From Monomorium pharaonis (lineage: Eukaryota > Arthropoda > Insecta > Hymenoptera > Formicidae): a stretch of 64,000 nt of DNA. Shown piece by piece: positions 26,401 through 41,800 of the stretch; position 1 is the first letter of the stretch; the number at the start of each line of letters is the position of its first letter. Both the position numbers and the translations under genes were made by a program. A model generated the notes under the pieces. It was not told where the DNA came from, did not search any database, and worked only from the letters and a program-made list of their open reading frames with translations. The stretch covers positions 23,950,774 to 24,014,773 of the forward strand of contig NC_050468.1 in the NCBI RefSeq assembly GCF_013373865.1, read 5' to 3'.

Positions 26401-29400
26401 TGCCACCATGATGATGATTGCGAACCGAACAAACGATGTAGCGAATATGGGGTTTGCACAAATCCGTGCTTACAGCACAACGTCTGCGGTTTCAATGCGC
26501 AGTGTCGCGTGATCAACAGGCAGGCGCAATGCTCTTGCCCACCGGGACACTTTGGCAATCCAAAGATCAACTGCAAGAAAGGTAAGGTCTAATTTTATTT
26601 ATATTTATATTTAATTATATTTATACGGAAATATATATGTAAATGTGACAATTTTTTAATACGCGCGTTTTTTTAATTTCTTAAACACAGGTGGAGACGA
26701 ATGTCTACGAAGACCTTGTGGCATTAATGCTAAATGTCAAGAGACTCTGAACGGTTTTGAATGCACATGTGATCCAGGTTGTCACGGTGATCCACATCAG
26801 GTATGTCTCTGCGATGGTGATCTTTGTAAGGACACTCGTTGCGGTATCAATGCAGCCTGTCGAATTTATAAGAATCAACCGCAGTGCTATTGCCCACCGA
26901 ATAATCCATCAGGCGATCCAATGCACGCATGTACGTATTACTTTTTTTTATGTCATTAGATTTAACAAGGCGTACATTAATAGAAGAAATAATTAACAAT
27001 ATCGGGTACGAAATAAACTGAAGAAAATTTCTATTTGCATATTTTATTATTAAAATAAATAAATAAATTAAAAAAAGAGTACATATATAACAAAATATAA
27101 TTATCCAATTTATAAAAATATATATTAAAAAATATTTTTTATAACATGTATTAAAAATACATTTTTTATTATTGATGCGATGTTTGTCACTATGACAAAT
27201 TTTGCCGAAAGACGATAAATATTTATTATTTCTTTGGTTGGTATCGTCATTAAACGATTTGCTGATACAGGTAGCTCAGATAGAGATTTAGGAGACTGTC
27301 GGACGAATGGATGCGGAAAGAACGCAGAGTGCATTAGGGATGGAGCTATATTTGTTTGCCGATGTCCACCAGGTACAAGCGGTTCGCCAGATATCGAGTG
27401 CACAACAGGTAGGAAAATACGGCCTACTAACTTTTTAACCGAGCCGAATTGATTAATTTTATGTACAGCATTTGTGACTAGCGAGCAATACTGACAATCA
27501 CAGGAACATGGTCCGTAGAATAACCATGTATCGTCTAGTAGGATTTGAGTAATATATAGCCGTATTAATTAATCGAGTGAAAACGTTAACATCGAGAGAC
27601 AGATGTGATTGGAGCAGTATATCGCCATGACATTGGATATATATATATATATATACATATATACATATTTTATCTATAAGAGCAAAGACTACATATACCT
27701 GTACATATTATAAAATATAGGACATACTGTACATAATTTTGAGATTAGAGAGAACACGTTTTACACATATCTCACACATAACTTTATATGTAGAATGTTT
27801 ATTTCAGTATCCAATCTGTCTTGAGGATATAATTGAATGAACAAAAAGACACTCATTTGCCTTATAGTGCCACTTGAGTACAAGGAGGTACCCATTTACA
27901 GTCGACACCATATATATATTTACAGATTTCTATTTTAGGATTAATACAGATTGGGAACTGCAAAAGGGACATTCTCATATACCCATGCTTGATATTTGCT
28001 GATATTCACGGGTTGTTATTTCCTCCTATTCTGAAATCTGTGGGGGCTTGTGTTGTAAATATCGCTGCTTGCCGTTGTAATTTCTCTGAGAAGATGTCTG
28101 ATGTTTTGAAAAAGAGTGTAAAGTCGTTACTCTATTACCTCTTCACAGAGCCTACCCTACTTTCATCATAAATACAAAGCATGTGGTTTATGTTATTTGT
28201 GAGAAAGTTTCTTTTCACAGTTCTTATAAATGCTTTTTTCTTTTTTTTTCCTGTCCCACCCACGACCCACCACCGACTCTACACCGAACACCACTATTGT
28301 GACAATAGAGCGCGAATGCACCAGCGACTTAGAGTGTCCCAATGAAAAAGCCTGCATAAATCTACAATGTCTGGATCCGTGCGCGCTACGCGGTGCCTGT
28401 GGGATCAATGCCCTGTGCCGAGTGGTTCTGCACAAGCCGCGTTGCTCGTGCCCGCAGTGCTATATTGGCATGCCTCATACGGCTTGCCATCCAGATTCCA
28501 AATGCGACACGCTCAATCCCAAACCTACGCCGAGCATCGGTTGTTCCTCCGATTACGACTGTCCGGAGAGTCTCTCTTGCCACTCGCAGACAGGCGAGTG
28601 CCGCGATCCGTGTTTAAGTTCTCGGTATACCTGCGAGGTCAACAAGAGATGTCAGGTGCGGAATCACAAACCTATGTGCGTTTGCAAGTATGGCTTTGTA
28701 GTCAACGAAATCGGGGAATTGACTTGCGCTCCTGACACGCTTACCTGCTCGAGGGACTTCGATTGTCCCTCGAACGCCGCGTGCGTCAATGGGAAGTGTC
28801 AAAATCCCTGTAACGTGCGAAACAAAAGACCGTGTCCGGCCGATAAGACCTGCGATGTCCTGGACCATCGTCCCGTGTGCATTTGCACCAAAAACTGCAA
28901 TCCTTCCCTCTCCATTTGCCTGCGAGACAGTGGCTGCTCTCCAGACTTGGCGTGCCGCAACTATCGCTGCGTGGACCCATGCAGAAACTCTACCTGTCCG
29001 GCTGATGCCCCCTGTTACGTGGAGGAGCACAAGCCTATCTGCAAGTTCTGTCCCCCCGGCTTTGTGCCAGATACTAAATACGGATGCATGAAAGGTAAAC
29101 ACAATTTCTCAGAACACTATCTGAGTCTTGTCATTTCTCATAGCCGTTATCACGTTTTTACATTGCCTGGCCTTACACGAGATACATACAATTGCTACTT
29201 TTCAGGTTTCCAACCGTACAGACAGCAGAATATGTTCAAAATTTGGTTACTCTTAACTTCTTTCTGATTTTAATTTAATTTTTTTTTAAATTTACAAGAT
29301 CTTTCTATTAAAGTTACAATTGGATACAGAGATTATTTTGTTCTGTTGTCTGGACGCATATTTCAGGTTCCAAGTTACAGATACAAGTTTCCCATACCTT

Positions 29401-32400
29401 AGATTCCCGCTCTATTCTGCCAATTTACTATTGAAGGATTTTTCCGTTACATCTGTCTCTGTAAAGACTTAATAATGTTTCTTACAATCAGCTTATCTAC
29501 TATATGCGAGCATGCTAACTCTTAATTCGTAGTAATTGAAATAAACTGTAAACTTATCTGTAGCCTAGCCTAATCAAGAGCCACTCCCCGATTATCAGTT
29601 TTTTGCCACTTTATCAGATATTATGTTTACATTATATTATATCTGCAGCAGTTCTTCATCCCATGCCTAAGCCAGTTTGCGAGTCCGATGATGATTGCAG
29701 CGACGCAGAAGCCTGCGTCGAAAGCTCCTGCGTTGATCCCTGTATCAACGGGTGTCAACTAGCAGTTCAGTGTCGGGTTGAAGCGCACAGGCCTATTTGT
29801 GGTTGCGATCCTAACGACAAACGTTGTTTACCTGGTGGTGCAACGACTTTGCCTTCTATAGCTTTAGATCACACTTTTGAAACTGTTCATACTACGTTGC
29901 AAACAACAGTGGGTACTGATGTTTCGCCGTTTACAACATCCATTTCCACTATGGAAACGTTATCTGTTATGTACACAGAGAAAAGCACAGTTGCGTTAAC
30001 TAACGTTACCGAAAATTTGGAAAATATTACTACTGAGACAATAACTGAATCAGATATGGCAATTGTATCGACGGAAATTACTACTGAGTTTCCCGAATAT
30101 ACGACAATTGTACCTTCAATTTTGAATACAACCGAAATTGATATTTTAAATGACACTTTGATTTCGACAACAAATGTTAACGTTTTAGAAAATATATCTA
30201 AACCTTTTATTACATCAACGTTTGAAAGTACTGATTTTGAAGTTGAAACTACTTCAAAAGAATATACAACTGCAAGTATTATTATTTCTGAAACCGAACA
30301 AACTACTTTAATTACTCATAGTACAGAAGGGATTGTTACAGAAAATGTACCTTCTTCCACTGTAACTAAGACAACAGAAAAATTTGGCTATGAAGAAAAC
30401 GCTGCAACCGAAATAGTTGGAGCAACTGTTTCTCAAAATGTTACTATTACTTCTCCAGTTACATTTAGTTATACCGAAATTACTGATATCACTGTTTCTA
30501 ATATGAATACTGAAACAACTACAATTTCTAAACCAACGGAAGCAAGTAGTACTATTGAAGTTCCTGAGAATGTAACTACAGTTCCTATTACAAAAGTTCC
30601 TAATGTAAGTGGTGAAGAAACTTCCACAGTAGCAACAACACAACTTTTTACTACTACACAGTATTCTACCACAACAGAATTAACTGGAAAGCCGTTAAAA
30701 GTAATCACTGACCCACATGTGCAAAGTACCACTAATGCACTGCCTTCTACGACATTTTATACGCAAGCAAATTATACAGTGTCATCTCCGAATATTTTAG
30801 AGCATACCGAAACATCTACAATAAATATTGAACATGACACTTCTAAAGAAATTACACAAAAATGGAGCACTGTTAAAACAGATTTATTTGATACAACAAA
30901 GCCATATGTGAAAGATACCACTTCATTTCCTACATATATATCTGAGTTTCCTACATTTACAACAAATATTATTGATGATTTTCACAAAGCCACTGATATT
31001 ATTGCAACAGAACAATCCTCTACTACTGAATCCATCACATCTCCTTTTATCACGGAGACATACTCGACAGAACAGTACACTACAACTGAAGAGTCTGCAG
31101 GACAGATTTCTACCACAGAACATTATAGCACATCGAAAAATACTATAGAGGAATATTCCACAACAGAACAACTTAAAACGTCAGAACAGTATATTACGTT
31201 TGCACAATCTACTGAGCAAATTTCAACTATGAGACAAGACAGCACATTTGAATATTCTATAGAAGGATATCCCACGACAGAACAACTTATAACATCACAA
31301 CACACTACTTCGGAACAGCATGCTTTAACTGAAGAATCTACAGAACAGATTTCTACTACAGAACCTCGTATATCAGAATATTTTACTGAAGAACATTCTA
31401 CTATGGAACAGATTTTCACTACAAAGCAATACAGAGCGCCTGAATATTCTACTGAAGAATATCCAACAACAGAACAATTTAAAACAACACAGCTTACAGA
31501 ACAAAACACTACTTTTACAAAACAATCTTCAATTAAACCATTGACAGAACAGATCTCTACTACAAAATATTACAGTACATCTGAATATTCCACAGAATAT
31601 TCCACTACAGAACAATTTAAGGTATCAGAACAAACAAAACAATATACCACGTTTACACCTATGGCACCTATGGAACAAGTCTCTACTACAAAACAATATA
31701 GCACTCCTGAGTATTTTACAGAAAAATATTCTACAACAGAACAGTTTAGGACATCACAGCAACCTACAGAACAATACACTACTTCGAAACAATACACTTT
31801 AACTGAAGAATCTACAGAACAGATTTCTACTACAGAGGGATTATATTCCATTATAACAGAATTTACGACATCTGAGCAACCTACCACGTTTGAACAATCT
31901 ACAACAAAACAAATCTCTACTACAGAACAGTACAGCACCTCTGAACAGTTTGTTACATCTACGATGCAGTCGACACCATATAGTACAACTGAACAATATT
32001 CTACAATAACTACAGAGCAACTTGCTACATCCGAAAAAGCCACAGAGCAATATCTGATCACAGAATATTTAACGACGTCTGAAATTAGTCAGAATAAAAC
32101 AGATATATTTTGTACCTTACATACAGATTGTACAGAATGTGAAACTTGCATCGATGGTCTTTGTCAAAATCCATGTAAAACTGCCAATCCATGTCCAGTG
32201 AATATTTTATGCAACATTGTGAATCATCAGCCTGTGTGCTTAGATTCAAATACCGAGCAGAGTACGTCTAATTGTAGCGTACTCCCAGGTAAAGATTTCT
32301 TTTGTCGGGAATTTCGTAATTGTGGTGTCATTTTATGTTTTACTGTCGTCGATGTTCTATACAAGCTTCCTCCAGTGTGTGAGGTCATATTATCGTATCC

Positions 32401-32801
32401 AGATGAAAATTGGAAGTAACCAATTCTGGAAAAATGTAGACATTGCTTGTCCAATCAATTATTTTATGATAAAATGGCTTATTGGTGTAAATTTCTGAAT
32501 AAAAATGTGATCGATATCATAAGGGCCCATAAATCGAACCCATTTCTATGTGACCGAATCGAAAATTGTTAATAGGCAGTTAGACACTGCTCTCCCAAAT
32601 GCAGACAAAGGACTGCTGCATTAGCGCTCTACGCATGATGTACATTAACGCTTATGCACAATTTTCTCTCTTACAGCTTTTTTGTATATCTAACATATGT
32701 ATAATAAACTGCAATTTTAGTTGTCTATGTTAAGAGGAAATTATCTTTCGTCCGAATTTGTGATATATAATAATTATATGTACATTACATATAATTATAC
32801 G

Positions 32802-32852
<51 letters not shown>

Positions 32853-35800
32853 TATGTATATCATCTGTGGCATGTCGTATAAAAACAAATTTTGTTATAA
32901 AATTGCCAGAATTGTGTAAATAAATTATAGTGTTTTTGAAAGATAATTTCGTTCGAAATAGACGCGTCAATGTCTCTTTTAGCTGCTATACTTGACACAT
33001 GTAACACAAATATCACTATATGTTTTAAAGAAAAGAGTACATTGTCCTTGTATATTTATGTTTATCTATTGCACTAGCAACATTTATGTGATAGATTTAA
33101 GTAAATGTGTATTGTTTCACATCCGCCGTTTTTTATATAGAGTATATATATCAAGGCGGCAGTTAAACTGATATCAAATAGATTTTTTGTTGGGACATGT
33201 ACATTAACATTTTATGTTTTTGTCGTAATATTAATTCTACATCTAATGCACATTTGTTTCATTAGATGTGAAATGTACAACGCATAATGACTGTCCCACT
33301 CAATTGGCTTGCGTAAATCATCAGTGCGTAAATCCTTGCACTTTGGGTAATCCGTGTGACTTCGTCGAAGCTTGTCATGTTCAGCATCATAGACCAGTCT
33401 GTGTCAAAGGTACGTTTGCAATTAAATTTAGCACATTTTATGTATCCATATTTTTATTAAAATATATTTATTATTTTATACGATTTTTTTTTAGTGGACA
33501 CTAACGAAGCGGAGTGTCCTTACTGCCCATCTGGTACGTTGTGCGATTCGTCGACAAACACTTGCGTCAAAGGTTTGTATTATCACCAACACTGTAGTTG
33601 GTTTCATCTGACTTTATTTTCAGTTTTTTTAATAGTCATCGAGAGATTTGTAAATATGTATGTATACTGTATATATCTCACGTACATATTTTGCAAATTA
33701 TACATAAGACTCTCTTTATACAAAGCACAAGACGTTCAATCTCATTATAACTATCGTGCATGAACACGAAGAATGATCTCTTTAAAATATTTGTCATGTT
33801 CTCTCTGAATACATCTCTCTTGCCACAGAGAATGTTTTTCTCTGCTGATAAATCGCATTTTTTTTGCACATAAAAATCAAGAGAATCACGCAAAAAGAAA
33901 GAACTTTCTTTATCTCAATTCTTATACTTGTGCACTACACTTTCTGGGGTTACATGGGCTTTCCCACTCTTTCTTTAGCGGGTTGCACTAGCGACAGTGA
34001 TTGCCCCCTGTCAGAAGTGTGTATTGGGCACACTTGCCAAGAACCGTGCCTAGTTCGGAATCCCTGTGCGGAACACGCTGTTTGTATTAATACGAATCAT
34101 GGAGCAGACTGCAGTTGCGAAGAAGGCTATCATGGAAATGGATTCTCCTATTGCGACTTACGTAAGTTTTACAATGAGATATGAAATTTATATTACAAAT
34201 TAATATATATGTATATATAAAACGTGAGAAATTATATGATATAAATTGGTATTACTTTTTCATTATATGTATTATATAGAACAATTATCGCAAAAGTGTA
34301 ATGAAAATTTTTATTATTACACATTTATTGTTATACATAAAAAATGTGTGCAAATTAAGTTAAATGTTAAATTTATATAATCATAAAATGTTATGAAAGT
34401 TTCATGATTTTCTTAATTAGAAAATTATATTATACGTAGATGTATTAAAAAATAAAAATTATATCATAAATTATATTAAAAATATAAATTATATTTTATA
34501 TGATTTTTTATCTCATGATTTCAGTGGAAGAAACGAAAAATATTTGCCAATATAATGAAGATTGTCCTCCATCTAAATATTGCGATCGACTCAATAGGCA
34601 GTGCATCAATCCTTGTATCGAGTTCGATTGTGGAGAGAATGCGAAGTGCGTCTCTAGTAAACATCAAGCACAGTGTATATGCCTTCCAGGATATCAAGGA
34701 AATCCTCACGTTGGTTGTCAAGAGATAGTGTCGCCTGTTGATCCTTGCATTCCAAATCCATGCGGTTTGAACGCTTTATGTGAGAATGATAACGGAAATC
34801 CCGTCTGCTTCTGTCCGAAAGGTCTAACTGGAAGTCCATTTGAGCATTGCAGTATGTATATATTTTTATGAAATATAATTTAAACACTGTCTACATGCTT
34901 TATTATAAATAAATTATAAATAAGTATAATATAATCTAAAAAATGACTTCTTTAATAAATCTTGTTACATGTCTAGTTCCCGAAGGTGATCAATGTGAAG
35001 GTAATCCTTGTGGCATCAATTCTGGATGCCGGGTAGTGAATGGACAGGTGAAATGCTTCTGTCTGCCAGGATACGAGGGTGAACCACCTCATTTCCCCTG
35101 CACACTTCCTAGTACCTCCTGCGATCCTTCTCCATGCGGTCCCAATACTCGCTGTACTGTGTTAGACAATGGTTTTGCGAAGTGTACTTGTTTATCTGGA
35201 TACATTGAAAGCCCGAACACTATTAGAGGATGCGTGCCGAAAGCTGACCAATGTGACTTTAATCCGTGTGGTTTTGGGGCGAGATGTAACAGTACGAGGG
35301 TACCGCCTTGTTACTGTCCAGATCTCACGATTGGAAACCCTTATAAAAGTTGCGGAGGTAATTTGCATAAATAATTGAATAGTGTAAAATAAAAAGAATG
35401 TTTTGAATTAATTGATACTATTGAAAATTTTATATATATAACAATTTTTTACTTATAATAACAAATTTTGAAACTAAACAGCTTATTTACCTGTACAAAC
35501 TTTTGAACATTTTTTAGTTTATTTTAATTAAAGAAAGTTTTTTAATTAAAAATTTTTTAATGTTTACCCTCTTAGTTATTTTCTTATTAATTCATAATTT
35601 ATAATATTAAGAAAAAAATTTTCTGCAATTTTTTATTAAACTTAAATTTGGAATATTGTAAAATAATATAATAAACCATTTTTTAAGAAATCAATATTAA
35701 AACGGTTTATTAATTATTATTGCAGCACGACCAGCTGAACCATACGATCCTTGTCTGTTATCACCTTGTGGCAAAAATGCTATTTGCACGGCGATTGATG

Positions 35801-38800
35801 GCATAGCTAAATGCACATGCATACCGCCATTTGTCGGCAATCCTTATATAGACGGTTGTGAGGCTGAGTGCATCATTAATCGAGATTGTGAAAGTCATTT
35901 GGCGTGTTTCAATCAGTATTGCAGAGATCCATGCCCAGGCGTGTGTGGCGCTAATGCGCATTGCGAAGTCGTCGATCATCTTCCGATGTGTTCTTGTTTG
36001 CCTGGATATACCGGAGATCCATTTAGAGCTTGCAAAGTAGAGAGACCTTGTATGTAAACATATTTCAATTTTTACATATATTATGTATTTTGTTTTATTT
36101 GTTACATAATACTATGTTAATTTAGACGTTAGAATATTTCTTTTTAAATTTATAATATGTAACAATATAAATTGTCAGTTTTTGTATAATATTATATTTT
36201 AAAACTCTTATATCTGCTTTTTTCATCAAATATTTTAATTTATAATATACATAGTTGATACAAATTAAAGGATAAATTTATATTAATTGTAAAAACACAA
36301 TATCAATGTAACGAGAAGTCTAATTCGGTTTTATTTGCAGTGCCAGATCAGAATCCGTGCATGCCATCGCCTTGCGGTCCACACAGCATCTGCCGTGTAA
36401 TGAACGATCGTGCAGTTTGCTCATGTAGTCCAGGTTACCAAGGTACTCCGCCACATTGTCGTCCGGAGTGTCTCGTCAGCACGGAATGCCCGGCTCATTT
36501 GGCTTGCATTAATCAAAAATGTAATGATCCTTGCCCGGGACTGTGTGGTTTTGACGCTGATTGCCAGGTCATCAATCACAACCCAATCTGCAGTTGTCCT
36601 CGTCAATATATTGGCGATCCATTCACACATTGCGCCAAAGAAGGTAATACATAGTGTATACTTCAGGAATAATAGAATAAAGATTTCTATTAAATAAAGA
36701 ACTTTTCGTGGTTGTTCTGATATTGCTAGCTTTGTAGGAAATAAGATAATATAGTTAAAACATTTGATTTTTTGGTTATCAAATACAACCAAAGTTTTCT
36801 AGAGAAGATTTATATAATGAAAAATATAACAGAATTAGAAACAATCGCTAAAATTGAAGTTTTTTGTGAATTAAATAATCTATTTACTAATAAATTGTAC
36901 GGGAAAAGGCTTTTCAAAGTATTAATCAATTATTGTATTTTTTGTTTAGAGCCTTTACCGCCAACAACGAATCCTTGCTTGCCATCACCTTGCGGACCTA
37001 ACGCTGATTGTCGCGTTCAAGAAGATCATCCGATATGCACGTGCATTAGCGGTATGTTCGGAGCACCGCCGAATTGTAGACCAGAGTGTGTAATAGATCA
37101 GGACTGCATTAGCTCCTTAGCTTGTATTCAAAAGAAATGTTTAGATCCATGCATTGGATCGTGCGGATTTAACACGAACTGTACGGTACAGAATCATCGA
37201 CCTATATGTCAGTGTTACGAAGGTTACGAAGGAGATCCTTTCTCAGGCTGTGCCAAAGGTAAGATTTTGTAACAATTTTAGTAATCTTAAATTGATATAT
37301 CGTTGCATATCCCATTGTATAAATATATTTGCGCTTTGTAGCTGTCTTTCCAGTGCAATTGCCATGCGATCCTTCACCATGCGGTACGAACGCCGTATGT
37401 AAAGAGCGTAACGGTGCGGGATCTTGCACTTGTTTACCTGATTACACCGGTGATCCTTACGAGGGCTGCAGGCCAGAATGCGTTCAGAATTCGGATTGCA
37501 TTCATACGAAGGCTTGTATTAACAACAAGTGTAAGGATCCATGTGTGGGAGCGTGCGGAATTAATGCGCAATGCCAAGTCTATAATCACCAACCATCCTG
37601 CAGTTGCCTCTCTGGTTACACCGGAGATCCACTTACGTCTTGCCACATACCAATAAGTACGTCTGAGATATTTTTCTAATGATTATAACATAACTACAAA
37701 TAAGCAGAAATTTATGACTTATCACTGAACGATTTATAATGTGACTTGTTTCTTATAGAGCCTTCAATACCGGGTGATACGTGCCAGCCATCTCCTTGTG
37801 GACCATATAGCAACTGTCGCGTTATTGACAATCACGCAGTATGCTCTTGTCAACCTAATTACATTGGTAGTCCACCATCATGCCGGCCGGAATGCGTAGT
37901 CAGTACAGACTGTAGTCCGAACACAGCATGTATCAATCAGAGATGTAAGGATCCATGTGTAGGCACATGCGGAGTGAATGCGGACTGTCGGGTGATTAAT
38001 CATAATCCAGTCTGCATTTGCGCAATTGGCTATAGCGGGGATCCGTTCTTCGGATGTGTCAAGGAAGGTAAGTTTTAAAAAATTATTTAGTTTTAGAACT
38101 TTATCTCCAATATATTATATATTTAAAATATTTATGTATTTAATTTCAATTTCAATTTTTAATATTTTCTCATTATTTGAATTAGAAATTATATAAATTA
38201 GAATTTTACACGCGGGGGTTTATGTATGTAATTATTCTAATGTATAATGCACAATCGTAATAGAAGTAACACCGCTACCAAGACCGAGCGGCAACCCTTG
38301 CGTTCCTTCGCCATGCGGACCGAATTCCCAATGTCGAGTGATTGACGGTTTTCCGGCGTGTTCGTGTTTACCGAATTATGTAGGCCGTGCGCCAAATTGC
38401 CGTCCCGAGTGTGTCATAAATGAAGGATGCCCTGGAAATTTGGCGTGTCAGAACGAACAATGCGTGGACCCGTGTCCAGGCTCTTGCGGCGTGAACACAT
38501 TCTGCAATGTTGTAAAACACAATCCTGTTTGCATCTGTAACGACGGTTATACGGGTGATCCGTTTACGGAATGCATACTCATTATAGAAGGTATGTAGTT
38601 TTTTGCAAAGATTTTGTAAAACATTAAACTCTAATATACAATTATTTTTATTAGCCATTTATTTCTTTATAATTATTATCTTTATTATTATTATTAAACA
38701 ATAATTATATATTATATAATTATTGTCTAATTATGTATAATGAATTGTTTATAGCACCTATTACGACGGAGCAACCACGCACGCCCTGTAATCCGTCACC

Positions 38801-41800
38801 GTGCGGTGCTAACGCAGTGTGTAACGAACGAAACGGCGTCGGATCTTGCACGTGTTTACCGCAATACTTCGGCGATCCGTACATTGCTTGCCGACCTGAA
38901 TGCGTGACCAACGCCGATTGCGATCGCAGCAAGGCTTGCCTGAACAACAAGTGCGTTAATCCTTGTCCTGGTACTTGCGGTCAGGATGCCACTTGTCGCG
39001 TAGTTAATCACGCTCCGATGTGTTCCTGTCTGCCTGGTTACACCGGTGATCCAGTGAACGGTTGTACAATCATCAATGTTATAACGCCGTTACCAGTGCC
39101 GATTGATCCCTGCGATCCGTCACCGTGCGGACCCAACAGTAACTGTCGAACGCATGACGGACACGCGGTGTGCCTTTGTCAACCGGGCTTCTCCGGAATC
39201 CCGCCGACCTGCCGACCAGGTTGCATTGTCAGTTCGGAATGTCCGCAGAACAGGGCATGCATCAATAACAAATGTGCGGACCCGTGTCCAGGTTCTTGCG
39301 GACAGAATACGAATTGCCTCACGGTGAACCACAATCCTATCTGTAGTTGCGCCAGCGGTTACTCCGGTGATCCCTTCGTGCACTGCACAAGGATTAGCAC
39401 TACGTCGCCGTTGCCAAAAGGGGAAGGAGATCCCTGCCTGCCGAATCCATGTGGCCCGAACTCGCAATGCAAAGTAATAGGCACGCATCCAGCGTGTTCC
39501 TGTTTACAGAATTACATTGGCCGTCCACCGAACTGTAGACCAGAGTGCACCGACAACTCGGAATGCTTCAATACTGCGGCATGCATCAATCAAAGATGCA
39601 AGAATCCCTGTCCTGGTGCTTGCGGCGAGACTGCCAGATGCACGGTGCAGAATCACATTCCGATTTGCACCTGTCCGGAAGGATACGAGGGCGATCCTAC
39701 CGTGCGCTGCATCCTAGCAACTCCTCCACGTGAGTAGAAATTTGAATATTCGTTGAATTAGTTAAAGAGTGGTTAAAGATAATGTTTGAATATATTTTAC
39801 ACTCTCTGTACAAATATTATAAATTTTTGTCCTGTATGTTTGTAGCGACAGACAGGACTGTGTCAAATCCGTGTTCACCGAATCCTTGTGGTCCTAATGC
39901 ACAATGTCGCGAAAGAAACGGAGCTGGCGCTTGCGGATGTCCGGCTGATCTAATAGGTGATCCTTACGATATCATCAAAGGATGTCACAGAGAATGCGAA
40001 ACGAACAATGACTGCGCGCCGCAGCTGGCGTGTGTTGGTTTCAAATGCATAGATCCATGTCCGAACACGTGTGGAACGTTGTCTATCTGTAACGTACAAG
40101 CGCATGTTCCTGTCTGCTTGTGTCCACCAGGATATACTGGAGATCCGTATTTTGCTTGCAAAATTGGAGAAATAACAAGTAAGTATTTTTGGTAAAGTAA
40201 ATTATAAATAAATATTAGTTAATATATTATAATACCAAATTGTCATTTCTGAGGTTTTTATTTTTAAGATTGACTATGCAAGATTTCATGCGCAAAATAT
40301 ACAGCTGAATAACTAAGCTAACGACATTTATTTTCAAATTTAATGTGTTTTTAATAAGTAATCAATAGCTACCTTCAATCTTTCTAGTTTTTTGTTGTAT
40401 TTTAGTATTAACAAAATGAAAACAGTGCCAATAATATTAACAATATTGTTTTGATTTTATATTAATTTAATATTAAAATAGGAATTATTATTAATTGTGC
40501 AAAGATTATGATAGCAACAACTATTGAAAAACCGCATTTAATCCTTCGTATACACACTTACTTTTTCAATCTTTGTATACACACTGGATGATTGCCACCC
40601 ATGGCAATTTTTAAATAGCTGTATCTTTTAAAATATTTATGCTAAAATTCTGAAAAAAATTATGGATTAACTTTAATATTTATAGAAAGTATTTACTTAC
40701 TTTTGGTATTAAAATTTAAGAAATTTTATATTTAAAAAATAATTATATTTTGCGATAAAAAAATTTTGCAGTTTTTGAGTTTTTTTTCCATTTATTACGG
40801 TACTTAAAAGGTACAGAACGCTGAATTTTTAGGGGTACGAAAATTATGGATGGTAACCAGTGTGTATACAAAGGGTTAAGATAAGTTTTTAAAATAATTA
40901 TTGTATAAAATTAAAAATTTGTAAAAAATGTAATGTTGTTTTTCTCAGAAACATTGGATCCGTGCGCTCCATCACCTTGTGGGCCCAACAGCAAATGTCG
41001 AGTTGTCAACGGTCAAGCTGTATGTACTTGTTTACCAGAGTACAGAGGTGTTCCACCATCTTGTAGACCAGAATGTATCGTTAACGACGAATGTGCACCT
41101 CATCTAGCATGTATAAATAAGAAATGCGCAGATCCTTGCCTGAATACTTGTGGATTGAAGGCGCAATGTATTACTAAAAAACATATTCCGATTTGCAATT
41201 GCCCTGCCGGTTTTACAGGAGATCCTTTCATTTTCTGTTCGCCACACGGTAAGAATTACACATATTTTATATCCTTGTATCAGTATAAACATTCTAAAAA
41301 ATTTAATTTACAAGGAAAGATCGAAATATGTATCTTGTCGATTTTGGAAAATTCGACATTAATAAGATTTTGCTGTTGTAAAAGTAATATGTAACATTTA
41401 GGTAAATCAAAGGGTGCTACAAAGTTTTATATTCTACTTTACTGTTTAAAACTAATTAACCATTTTTTTCTCAAAATTTGTTTTTTCTTGTTTTTTTATT
41501 TTATAGTACTACATAAAACAGTTATTTACTTAAAAAATAAAATTAAGTAAATTATTTTAAACGATAAAAAATAAAATTATTTCTTAAATTGTAATGTTTA
41601 ATATGAACTACGAATGGAAAGACAGGTTTAGGCGCTGCAGCTAAATTAATTCTGTGAATTATTAGTCATTTGTTGTAATACCTCTGTCATGCGTATTTTC
41701 AAACTGTAGATTCATTCTAAATTTTAAAATATTGTAACCTTGTTCAACTCTGATTTTGTATTGGTATTTGAATGTTACATATGTATTATTTTTACAACCT

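Noticed and set aside
26801..26806. Possible donor site CAG/GTATGT in exon 37
   Set aside because: Reading through gives the expected [10 protein letters not shown] and keeps exon length a multiple of three; no matching acceptor is needed.
31123..32061. Minus-strand Cys/Ser/Val-rich frames
   Set aside because: Antisense of the Thr/Ser/Glu repeats in exon 40.
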